Shown: positions 1 to 12,500 of the stretch, piece by piece | How positions within the stretch are numbered: the stretch's first letter is position 1 | How the letters are laid out: every line of letters starts with the position of its first letter | Source: Atrichornis clamosus | Taxonomy: Eukaryota > Chordata > Aves > Passeriformes > Menuridae | NCBI GenBank assembly: GCA_013400975.1 | Contig: WBMZ01005344.1 | Location: 1 to 64,000 of the forward strand | DNA length: 64,000 bases | Direction of reading: 5' to 3' | The notes under the pieces: generated by a model | Seen by the model: the letters and a program-made list of their open reading frames with translations, nothing else | What the model was told of the DNA's origin: nothing | Databases searched by the model: none | Translations under genes and position numbers: made by a program

Positions 1-3000
1 GCCGCCTCCTCCTCCTCCCCCGCGGGCCGGGGGAGCCGCGCGGCGCCGGCCGTGACGCGCCCGGGAGCTGGGCGGGAGCCCTGGTGCGCCTCGGCCGCCG
101 GGACCCTGCGGGACAGGGAGTGGAGCACAGCCGTGCCGAGCCTCCTCCCGGCACCTGCCGACGCTCCTGTGCCTTGCAGGGGCATCTTCCCTGGGAAAGG
201 GTTGCTACTAGACTCTGTGTGCCTCCCTTTAATATAAGGTCCTGGCACAACTTTTCTAGCCGTAACCGTAAAGAAAACTTTTAAAATGCTGCTTCTGGGT
301 TTAGTGGGGTTTGTTTGTTTCGTCTGAGGGTTTTTTTTGTTTGGGTTTTTTTTTTTTTTTTGCGGGGGGAACTTAGTTTCTACTTCACTGTCAATAAAAA
401 GACAAGCAAAATGCCATGTTGCCATCTCTCTGCTGAAGCCCGGTGCATAGCAGGTGTGGCTTTTTTTCATTGTGATTAAAGAGGCTCAACCTGTTGAAAA
501 GGACAAGACTTTAATCTGCAGGCTACTGCAGATAGGGATCTACTCTATAACTGTGTAACTTCAAGAATTAGGTAAAGGCAAAGTTGAAGCTGACAAATAG
601 TGTAGAGTCCCAAACTTCACTAAGGTAAAACAGCACCTTCTCTTGTGAAGGGAAGGACTGAGGTCTTACTGCAACAGAGAGAGGAGCCAGGTAAAGGGTT
701 TCTCTGGAGTGGAGGTAGGAAGAATTCTAGCAAAACAAAGATTGGAGGCACAGCTTGTGTGATTTTTTTTTTCATTACCTCACTTATCAGTGATTAGTAC
801 ATAGGAACTAGCACATCCATATCCATTGGTATGTCTGGCTGCTTCTTGCTTTAACATGGTTTGTTTCATTTTTGGTAATGTTTTTATCTTGTTCACCTAT
901 TCCAATTGCTTGGAGAGAAGGGGTGGGGAGAAATGAAGGCACAAGAGCCTTTCCTGGACTAGCAGGCAAATGAAAACCACTGGTGATGGTTTTGCACAAT
1001 GGCCTTATTGCTAGGTAAGCATTTTAGTAGCAATCATGAGGAAAATTATCACTGTAAATGCTAATTGAAAATGGACTTACATCTCAAATGTCCCTGTTAA
1101 TGGTCACCTACGTAATTATGTTCACTTAAGCCTTTTTTTTACATACATCCCATTAGAAGCAAAGTCTTGTGCTTGCCCAGGGCATCCAAATGTCTGACTT
1201 CTAGGAATACGGGTAAAGGTTACTCAACTTTTTTTTTTTTTTCCCCCCTCCTGGTCACAGGAAGCCTTGGCTTTCCTTGTTAAAAGGCTATTTTGTCATG
1301 GGTAGGAGTGGCTGATGATTGTTTCCTCTGATAGCATCAGGGTACAGCATCTTGTAGAAATATGTGGGCTTTCTCTTGCTGGTGGGATTTACGTCATCAC
1401 ATCAACCTCCTTCTGTGATTCATCAGTTTAACTGGTTATTGTGTTTCCTCTGGGCTTGTCCTGCTCCTTGCCTGACTTCCCTGCTGTGACAGCTCAGGCT
1501 TACCAGTGACTGTGCCATGGCCTCATGGATGTTCAGTGTCGTGCTGTTGTCTGAGGTTCTTTTGGCCCACAGTAATACTTAGGGGAGACTGTAAGACAAA
1601 TGTCTGCAGGAATGGTATTTCTCCAGTACACTTAGGGGGAATATATTGGACACTCAGCCCTGGTTTCTGTCAACTTCTGCAAAAGGAACGATGTTGCTCA
1701 TCCAATTGGCAGCAGCCAGCTGGCCACATAGTGAGTTTTGACTACCTCTCCTTCCACCAGCTGCTTGACCCCTCTGAGGGTTTTTGTCATGCTTCCTACC
1801 AGGCTTCTCTTCCTAATCTGATTCAAGTAGGCCAACAGATTCAAAAGCTGTTTTGCAGGGGAGGGAAAGGATGATGTTGAGGAATCAGTGGTATTAGCAT
1901 TGTTTCTTAAAGAAGGCTGCAACCTGCGTGTTCTGTTGGCACCTGTTCCTGTGTTCCCCCTGACCTCTCCTGCTGACTTGTGTTAGTGCAGTGAGCTCTT
2001 GTAGCCAATGCCTTTGTGGTAGCAGAAAGTGTCTGTGTGATGTCCTATTAAACTAAACCTGAAAGCAGAGCTGTAAATACTTATGCTGAAGACTGTTTAC
2101 TGAATCAGTGTTAGGCAGTGAAACAATGTTTTTCTGTCTGTGTAAACAAGAATTCTTGGGAATATATGTTGTACTAGGCATAGTCCTTTTTTCTAGGTAG
2201 TATCTTAACATGACTTTGCTGCTTCTAAATAAATGTTTTCTACTTAAAAGTGTATTAAAGGAGACCAAAAACTTCACTTCTAAAAGTGCAATGAGAAATG
2301 GCCTGTAATTGAAAGTAGTAAGAGCAGCAGTACCGTTGTCAAATGCTCCTACTTGAGGTCTGTATTCCGAGGGCCAGATGAGATTGACAAGACTCCATGA
2401 GACCAAAGGTCTGTCTGGCTCTGTCATCTCCTGAACATTTAGGAAAGAATACAGGTGTAGAGCTGATGAAGGTAACAATTACAGTGTTCTTGCCTCTAGC
2501 AGAGTGGCTCGGACTTCCAAAGTGGAGATTCTCTGGACTGTTTTCCTTTTAATTGCTTCTTGAGTTCATGCCACCCCCAAAACGTAGATGTAAGGTTTTT
2601 AGCAAACAGTTATCTGTAGGTGACTAGACCCTTTTCAAGTAAGTACTACACAGATTCTCAGGTAGTTGTGATCAAGCTGTGTTAACAAGTAACAGCTGTT
2701 AAATTGTAGAGGCCACAACTCTCCTTTTACTAGAGGTTTGAAAAGTACGAGTTTGTGGTGTCCACCCAGTTGCTGAGAGGTAAGGAGGGGTTGAACTGCT
2801 TCCACTGCTGTTGAGTTCCTCCTACACATTCCTGTAAGTTGGAGGAACAGGTTTTGCCAGATCTTAAAAGACATTGCAGTGTGGCTTCTAAGTAGATGCT
2901 GTTTTAGTGTTGAGACAGGAGCTTGCCCTGATCCTGGAAGTCATGGAACATAAAGTTGGTCACTTTGTAACTGATAAATCACAGATCATCTTAGAATTAG

Positions 3001-3559
3001 GAACATTTTATAAAAAATCTTGTGAGGTCTTATTTGGTTAGAGTGATGCTGACAATGCAAGAAAGAGCTTGTCCAGAATAAGGATGTGCTGTCTTTCCAC
3101 CTGAGAGAGTTGCATAGTACTTGATACTACTTCTTTGGCCAGTTCTGCTTTCCAAGGAAGAAAGAAGGGTAACTAAGTGAAAGAGAGGAATTTTAAATAG
3201 CTTCCATCAGCTATGTTTTATGTCTAGCTACTAATCTAAAGAGACCTGATGAATGGCAGTGGGATTTTCAGCTTTGCTTCTCATTTCTGGAATAAGAAAT
3301 AAAAAAAGAAAAGGGATGGATGGTCAATTCTGAAAATAGAGCTAGGCTTTGTGCTGTCTGTTAAACTCTTGGCTAAGAACAGCATGTTAAAGCATTGTGT
3401 TGTGCTGCTGCATTAGTATAAACTGAACTGGGAGATGAAGGCACACATGGAGTGTTAAGGGAACAGAATACGGGATTGCAACTTTGTATGCCATTATAGA
3501 AGTATTTTGGAACATTGTACTTTGTTTTAGACTAACTTCTTCAACCTTTTTCTTTCTAG
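1..3559 (+). other. YBX3: YBX3 intron 1 (3' part) with CpG-rich left edge
   Basis: No coding exon is recognisable before the acceptor TCTTTCTAG at 3551-3559. The first ~190 bases are very GC-rich with many CpGs, which fits the trailing edge of the YBX3 promoter/exon-1 CpG island. The expected end of exon 1 (codons just before ATKV) is not found there, so exon 1 probably lies further left. A poly-T tract runs at about 330-361. The remainder is unique-looking intron. Confidence 0.7.
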
Positions 3560-6500
3560 CCACCAAAGTTCTTGGCACAGTCAAGTGGTTCAATGTCAGA
3601 AATGGATATGGCTTTATCAACAGGTATGTTTAAATTTTGATAGTTATATTTATGCTGCACTAAGACTCGTGATACAGATGACATACCATGTGTTACTAAT
3701 TGCAACAGAGACCTGAGGACCTGACTACAAGTTTGTACAGTTGATAGTCAGCTGAGGCCAGGCACTCCACAAACTCTTCTCTTCTTAAACACCTCAGCCC
3801 CCAGTCAAAGGTTGTGTGTATGGGGAGAAAACAGAAAGGGTCAAACTCATTACAAATTTGGTCTGTTACCTGTTTCTCATGTTTACTTCTACCACACTTT
3901 TAATGAGCTGCATGTTCTTTAGTGACTGCCTGACTTTTTTCAAAGGCCTGAGAAAGGTAGGAGAATGAGGGGAAATACTTTTGTATAAACTTCAAGTCTT
4001 AACTGCTTGGTCAAAATACCTCCTGTGGATGCATGTTGAGATTCTGTTATAGTATCTCACTGCAAATATACCAGACCTTGGTTTCACAGAAATTTTTTCT
4101 TTGTATCTTTTTTTTTTCCTTCTCTGGGCACAAACAAGCCTCTGAATGGCACTGAGAATCCAAACCCCTGTGGGTGAGATTGATCACACTGCAACCTTAG
4201 GTGCAGAAGACCCATCCCTCCAAGTTACTGGAGGAAACTCTGGCTTTTAAGGCTGGAATATCTGTGGGGTTGGTGGGCTTAAATTTTTTTTTGGTTTTTA
4301 TGAAGACTGAAACTCCTGCATGCTGAACACTTGTCTTCCAAAAAACATACCTGACAAGTTATTAACTCTGCAAGTCCTTGAGCTGGTACGCATCAGGTCG
4401 ATTTGGGCAAGTTGGACAGTGCAGAAAGGGGTAGAAGGCCCCATGTTTTATGGATCTGAAGTCACTTTATCTCAGTCTCTGAAGCTTATTACCCAGTGTT
4501 ATGTAAGCTTAGAAGAAAAGTTTGAATTAGGAAGTTCTCTTAAAATCTGTAATAGCAGCTGATGTAAGAGCCTTCAGCTGGTTATGGTGTAATAACTTGT
4601 TAGCATTCTTCCCAACATGAAGTCTACTATTGCTTCAATCCAGGACAAGTTTTGGATTATGCACTATCTTCACAAACTCTTAGAACCACCTGTTCAGTTT
4701 GCAGAGAAGGAATTGAGTGAACAGATGGCAGGGTTTAGGGGTTTTTTGTGTGTATGGGAACACAGAATCAAGGTCTCAGACTTATTGTTGTGTTTTGCAC
4801 GTGGAAGCCTGAACTATCTGGCCTAATCCAGACAACCTCATGTTCATGTCTGGGTCCTCCTCCTGTGGACTCTCCTAATACCTCTTGTGCCTCGTTGCTT
4901 TGAGTTTCACTGAAAGGAGATCTCTGTTAACAGCTGTGGCCAGTCCTGTTGATAGTCTTGTTTGACCTCTGGGGCAACAGCTCACGTTGCAGTCCCTGTG
5001 GAAGTGTTTTTGGGAGTTAGAATAGTGAAAAACAAGCAGTCCAGTCATCAACTCTGCCTTGCATGAAAAGAAAACACTGAATGTTTGCCAGAAGATTACG
5101 GAGAACCTCCCCCGTCCTCTCACGCTTTGGAAGGCCGGGCAGTCCTTTCCGTGCTCAAGCATATGACCATAGAAGTTCAGAGCAGGGTTTTGGTAGCATA
5201 GGCTTAAGACAGAATGTATGGAATTCAGGGCATGTGCTACAGGCTGAGAAGGAGGGTTTCACTTGAAAAGCCACTAATTTCTAGTTAAGTGGTAGTCTAA
5301 ACTCTTATGACTTCTCACTTTCTTTTCACAGAAATGACACCAAAGAAGATGTGTTTGTTCATCAGGTAAGACAGCAATAATTGTACTTAGAAATGTGTAT
5401 TATGATAGGTTTCTAATGCAACTTGCAACAGCTACTCAACCTTGTCCTGGCTTCTCCTTAGAATATTTACTGCAGATAACTTGAGTGGATGTGTATATTG
5501 AAATTTTCAGGGAGAAATATTAGGTTGTGTTTTCTTTCTCTCTGAAGGGCTAGGTATTTTAACCCTTCATGCTCTCTTATCTGTTCCAGTTGGAACACTA
5601 GGTGTTTTGAGTGTTTTATGGTGTGGTTTCTGTTTTGTTTGGTTGTCTTCCCTTGGTGAGATGACTCCTCTGTTTGTAAATACCTTGCTACTTCTTGTCT
5701 GTCCTTTGCCCTATTTCCTCATGCTCCTTGTGTCTTTTGTTTCTTCCTACCCTCTTCTTTTGCAGGTCTGTTCTGTCTGCCCTCCCTGGTATTGGAGAGA
5801 AAGTGATCTGGCCTGGCTCTTGACCAGCCTGGGTTGCCATCAGCTGTTTCTGCATGAGGCAGCTGCTCTTAGGAAGAAGGGGAGGAAGGCTGTGTGCCAA
5901 GTGTGCCCAAGCAGAGAGGTTGCCCAGCGGCTTATTATTGGTTAACTTTCCTTGAGCTGTCAGGAGGCTGTTCTAAGTTTATACAGTGACTCTCAGGTTG
6001 CAGGCAAATAATGGCAAGACAGAGGATGCTGTCTCTATGCTGATGTAAACTGATTAGTTGGCTTAGATCTGGTTTTGCATCATTTACCAGAAAATGAAAT
6101 CTTGCCCCTAGAGTTTGTCCCATATAAAATGTCTGCAGGCTCGTGATCCTTGAAAGCATGAACTTTCTCTGGGGCATAAGTGACAGTATTTCTGTGAAAT
6201 ATAACTAGGAAAGTTGTACTTGGAGTGGGTCACAGAGGATCAGGCTATGTGCATGTATGGTTAGTTGATGAGTCAACACTGAGAGTTAATTTAGTTCCTG
6301 TGTTTTAATGACTAAGTAGCCTGTGGTAATGTGGTAACAGCGGTAACTGTTTCTTTGGGTCACAGGGTGTAGACCCAGTATCTTAAACTGGCTGAAGCTG
6401 GGAGGCAGTAAGTCTAGTGCCTGTAAGGAGTGAAGATGGTGTTGGGAAGTGTGCACAGTACACATTCCTGGTTCAGTTGGTGGACTTGAGAGCAACAGCT

Positions 6501-9500
6501 GTCAATGCATATATTGATTTTTAGTGGTCACTTTCTTTAGTGACCTGTGCTGTGGGCATGCTGACACACCTCTGGTCTGATGGGAGTGTGTCCAGAGGAG
6601 GGTGGCAAGAGTTCTAGTAACAGAAACATGTTCTGGACAGGCAGCACTGTAAAACTTCCTTAAAGACAAATGAGCTTTCCTTAATACCTGTGAGATGATA
6701 TCCTGGAAAATGGCTGGTGTGCTGATGACAAATAACATGAATCAGTGTTGTTCTGCTTGGGAAGGCTGCCTGCAGAGACACAAACAGAGAGCTAGTGTTT
6801 TCTGTGCTGTTTTACCACCTTCACCTGTAGAAAAGATTGTTCACCTAAATGCAAGCTGGTGGGTGTGTGTAGAGAGTGGTGGAGGTGAGCACTTCCCATC
6901 TCCTGTGGCTGAAGTCCTTTTGGAGTGAGCACAGAGCAAAACTGGCTTTGTTTCAGAAATACCACATCATGTGCAGGCCTGCATCCGATTAACCCTCCTG
7001 GCAGGCTGAGCGTGGCAGAGTAGATGCTTCTAATGCTGCACTGCCTTGGCTGCAGTCGGGTGTTCCTCGTCCTGTACATGGATGTGCTCACTCCCAGAGG
7101 CTGGGATGTTCTGGCCAGAGTTCCTGATGGGGCCATCCAACGAGGGAGGCAAATTCATGCTGTGAGCAAACATCCTGCTTCAAGCTCCCTCTGCACTGAT
7201 AGTGCCTGCTCTGCCCCTCCTTCCCGCGGCCGGCATGGGAGCGGCTGGATTACATGCCTAATCCCTTCAGAATAAGGCTGACCTAGTTGAATAGATCCAG
7301 CTTCCTCCCTGCCTCCCCTGCGTGCATCCGCATGGGGAGGGAACAGGCCGATCTCATGATTGGAATGGGGGTTAGGGCTTGGTGTCTGGCTATTGGATGC
7401 TATTTATAACTAGTACAGATTAAAATGCTTTTCTTTTTAGGGCATGCATGGCTTGCTTTGAGTTAACTCTTTGTCTTGCGGGGGCCCCAGGCAGTGTTTT
7501 TGGGAGGGGCAGTTCTTCACCTGCTTTGCCTTGCTCGGTCGGTGTCTGGTTGGTTCGTGCAAGGTGCTGTCCAGGGCACTGTGTCAGTCAGCTACAGGTC
7601 CTGTGAGCAACAGGGATCAGCCTGCCTTGTGGGCTGGAGTGTGTCTGGCAGTTTAACACCAGGAGAAGTGTCAGTAGCCAGAGAAGTGCCATTTAATTAG
7701 GTGTAATTTAAATCAACAGGCAGTGAGGAGGAGTTAATCTCTTCTGTTTTATGGATCTTTCTTTCTCTTCGCTTCACTGGGTTGTGTTGATTGTGCACAG
7801 CCTGGTGTACCTGCACCAGTAATTGGTGTAACAAATTTTGGCTGTTACTGTGACAATGCTGGACTTGTAGATGATGTGGTGGTATGAGCATATGGAAAAA
7901 ATGCTTTCAAACAAAATCCTGAACTAGCTCTGAAGGCTCTTGTAGCTGCCCGTTCATCAGAGTTCCCTTGGGAAAGGAAAGGCTTTGTTGTTGAGTGCTG
8001 TCTGTTAATATAAAACATCTGTCTTCTGAATCAGAGAAGCTGGAGCCTGCAGGATGCTGGTAAAGGGTAACAGGGAGAATAGTGCTCTCTCTCCTCTGGA
8101 TACACAAAGTAAATGTCTTTTCATCAAGCTTAGAGCTTAGGCTTGTTAGAGGCTTATTTCAGCAATGTTTATCTGCAGCTGAAGTAGTAAGTAGCAAAGC
8201 TGTATAGTTTCTGTTTGGATTTCTAGGATTTACTTGAAATTATCCTGATTGCCTTTATAAAACAAGCTTCAGCCTAGTGCAGCCTCTATCTCCTGCTGGT
8301 AATTGCAGATCTGTATTCTCGAAGTTGCTGTCCATAAAGCTGGAACAGAACATGTGGAATCCTGTTGATTTTTATCTTCCATTATGCTATTTGGAGGATA
8401 TTTGAGGAGCTTCATCAATGTTACATACATCCTCTGCTGATATTTGTTAGTTCTTTCTTCCTCTGCACTTAGAAGGAAGGGGTTGGAGTTTGAAATACAG
8501 TTTGACATCTGTCATATGCAAAGCACAAGTCTTACGATTTTTAGTCAGTTGTTTCAGAACAAATAGTACTAAATCATTAACTTTAGATTAAGGGGCTTAC
8601 TACTAGTATATAACATTTATGGAAAAGCAAACACCCCTATCTGATTTTTAGGAATGGGACAGTTACACTAAAAGGTCAGCTGAAAGCAAACAAAATTGTC
8701 TGAGCTAATTGTAGGAGTCTCTTCTTACTAAAGTAATTCCCCAAAGAATTCACTTTCAACAGCTCATTCTGTTTATATACAAAGAAACCCCTCTTGGGTT
8801 GTTTTTGCTTTGGTAGTAATAGTATGTACACTCTTGCATCCTTCCTTAAGCTGTTCAGGGATGCTACAGGGTATAGGGAAAGGTGTGGCTAGAAGGACGT
8901 GCTGATCTGTTGCCTGAAACACAAAGGAGACTGGATTCAGCAGCAAGGAAAATGAGTTTCCTGAACTAGTCAAGATTAGCTTTAAACTGATTGAATTTTT
9001 TTCTTCAGTTGGAAGTATTTTTGGGCTGTTGTAGACTGAATGAATATTGTTGCTATGCACAGGTAACAGCTCCACTGATGGTCATTCTGCCTGTTTTTCT
9101 TGAACTGCAGACAGATATGATGACTTCTGTTTCTGCCCTACATCCTATTTCTTAAGCTGGATTTATGCCCTGTGTTTCCATGTGTGTTTCTATCTACTGG
9201 TTCTGCACCTCCCTCCTTCCTGCTAACTAAAGATGCTCAGATCAGGAAACTTAAAATGAATTGATCTTTAATAATCTAACGTACTTACATTCTATTAATA
9301 ATCTTTCAGTAAGAAAATGGCCACTGGATTAGCTTGTAGAATGCATGTGTTGGTCTTTTCTCCCTGGCCTCTTCCAGTCTGTGAAGGCTTACCTAATGAA
9401 CAGATAGTAGGCTTGTCTTGCTAACAGCCTTTTGTGGAATCCTAGAAATACTCCACACAGTAAAAGGTATCTGTAGTTGACAGACTGAAAATCACCCCAG

Positions 9501-12500
9501 GAGGTTTGAGTGTTCCTGTGAGTCTGAGGAGGTATGCCACTGGTTTTGATCCAAACCCACGTTGTTATTTTTATATAACTATAATAATAGTATTATTATT
9601 TATAGCTATTATTATAGTATTTTGAGGTTTCTGTCCAGGAGATGGCTAGGATTGCATTTGTCTGTTCTGGTACTATTCCTGTGTTCTTTACAGACTCACC
9701 TAATATTTGGGGTGTCCTTTACAGTGCTTAGATAAAATGCTTATTTATGTTACACCAGAGTTACAGTAATTCTTTTCTAGTTACTGTGATTTGCCATGAT
9801 ATGTATAGTTAATGCTGTCTCCTGCAAAACTGCTCTGGGTCTTGAGTTCTCTCTAGATGGTCTACAGGCCTCCTGATGACTGAGGACAGGGGTCACACTT
9901 GCTGCTAGAGCTACCTTGGTACACCTTGGAGGAGGTCAAACATAGTAGGAGCTCTGTTCACGCAGAGATTTGTAATAATTTCCATATTTAGTATGCTGGA
10001 CAAAGCGGATGCTGGGGCAGCAGCTGATTTATTAACTCGTAAGTAGAGAGAAGAGAGTAAACCTTGACTGAGTATTGGTAGGTTTGTGAAATAAGAGACA
10101 TTTTTGTATTTGAAATATCTTGGTGTGGCAACTGCTCTGGTGTGTAGTGTTGGAATTGTAGCAGAAAATTACTGCCCTTCCTTCATCTGTGGGGCTATGG
10201 ATGTGTAGGATAAGTAACATAATGTACTTTTATGTATCTTCTTTAAAGACGGCAATAAAGAAAAACAATCCACGGAAATACCTGCGCAGTGTTGGTGATG
10301 GAGAGACTGTAGAATTTGATGTGGTCGAAGGAGAGAAGGTGAGAGAGATGGAACCTTGGGGTGTGGTCCAACACAGTTAACATCACTGTAGTGGGGAGTA
10401 ATACAGAACCTTAGCTATGTCTCTGGTGTTTTTGTCTAATGTGCTAATCCCTGGCTAGGTGGCATTCATACAGCTTTTCTGGGGGAGATCTGTTTTTTAA
10501 AGGCTTCATTAAAGCATATTTCTAGATCTGTATCAAAACCCTACTATTAAACTACATCCTAGTGCTTCTAGAATCTGTAATTTTTACTTGATAGAACATT
10601 TGAAACCTACAGCCTTCCCAGTAATCATTAACTGAGGCATATATTGCCCTGAAGAATTTGTCTTGGAGCCTGGTAGCTTAATAACTGTAAGAATTTCTTC
10701 TTTATGCTTCTACTTTCTTGAACTTCTACTTTTTTGACAGTTATAAGAATCTTTTTTTTTTTTATCTCTATAATCAGTTAATTCTTGCTTCCTCCTCTGA
10801 ACTCAGCCTGTTCAGTAGGACTTTATATCTTAACTCATGATCATAACTCTTGGTTATGGGATCGAGAATAACAAACCTGCTTTTGTACTATATGGGAGAA
10901 AGAAATCGCTGTAGCTTGGAACTTACACAAAAAAGCCTCTTTCCTGTTTCATCTTCTCCCTGTAGCTGGTTGTTCTTTCCTCACAGCACCCTTGCTGACT
11001 TTCTTCTGCCCTTTTAGGGTGCAGAAGCAGCTAATGTCACTGGTCCAGATGGAGTCCCTGTAGAAGGCAGCCGCTACGCTGCAGACCGGCGCCGCTATCG
11101 ACGGGGCTATTTCGGCCGACGCCGGGGACCACCTCGAAGTGTAAGTTTAATTTCCCTGAATTGCTACTGCCACGTATCATACTGGCAGTGCTGTTTCTCA
11201 CCTGTCTGAGGCACTTCTGACCATGCATCGTAGGTCTAATAAACTTTCAAGTTATGGAGTACAAATCATCTTGATAAAAACAGAGCAAGTTGGTATTGTG
11301 AAGTAGGTAAGTGATATAAAGCTGTTGTAAACTGAGAAGTATAATTTTTCTTTTGAATTCTGAGTCTCTCAATTAGATCGCAACAGCTGTCAGATGTTAC
11401 TTGTTATTTCATTACTATCTACCTAGTTAGTGGGAGTTCCCTTGGTTATTTAGTTATCCTGGTCAGTTTTATACATGAGAGAACATAACAGGTGATTGTA
11501 GGGTTTTTAATTGAGTATGATGGTGGTGGTTAAAAGGGCTATGTAGAATGGGAAGGATACCTGGCAAACTTAATGGAGACTACTGAGGGCTGCCAGAGGC
11601 TACAGCTTTTGCTTCTTACTGGATCAGATGCTGAAGATGCACTTTTGTTTCTAGATCTCTTGTTAAATTCCTTCTTTTAGAGGGGAGAATAGTACACTGG
11701 GAACTGTAAATCATGTAACATTTTATAAAACAGACATTACTGATGGCTGGCATTTAAAACACAAAAAGAAAAAACAAACTAGAAAATACCACCCAACCTG
11801 ACATACAGCTTTATTAATTAACAACTAAAGGAGAAAGATAACCACTGCATCTCTGAAAGGTTGAAAAGATTGAGTGTGTGGAAAGAGTGTTTGATGTGAT
11901 GTAGTGTACAGTTTTTCTATCTTTAAATTTATTGATGTTTTTGTGGGAGTTGTCTGTGGAATGGTGCTTCGTGTAGAATGGACCTAGAAGTAGTTGTGGC
12001 AAGTTTCCGTGTGATATCTTGCAGTTAGCTTTCCAAATTCAGAAGTGTCCTGATCAACAGGTGCCTCTCCATAACACATTTACCCCTTACAGTGCAATGT
12101 CCTCTATTGAAACACACTTAAATATGCATCACAGAGAACTGTTGAGGTCTCTACCTTTTTTTGGCAGACAGGGAGGAGGCATTATCAGGTAGCTGCTTAG
12201 TCTGTTACTGTGAGGAACAGGGGTAGCACTCTGGGCTCTTGTTTTGTCCTCACCTTATCTTTGCCCAAATTAAAGCCTTTTGAAAGTCTGTGACTTCTTT
12301 TTACCTGATGTGCTGGTGTTTCTGTATTGGTATACTGGTTTTGAGCTTGCATTCAGGCCATTTGGGTTTATGGTTAATACTCTATACTGCCTGTCAAATA
12401 CAATACTTCTGTTTTCTTTTGGTAGCAGGGTGGTGAGGGAGAAGTCAAGGATGGGGTCACAGAAGGAGGACAACTTCAGCAAGTGCACAGGAATCCTACC

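Noticed and set aside
1..240. Possible YBX3 exon 1 at the left edge
   Set aside because: The Ala/Pro-rich N-terminus and the Lys-Lys-Val-Leu end of exon 1 are not readable in any plus-strand frame, and no donor in the right phase was found.
1506..1874. 122-codon ORF in YBX3 intron 1
   Set aside because: No recognisable domain. Composition is like neighbouring intron.
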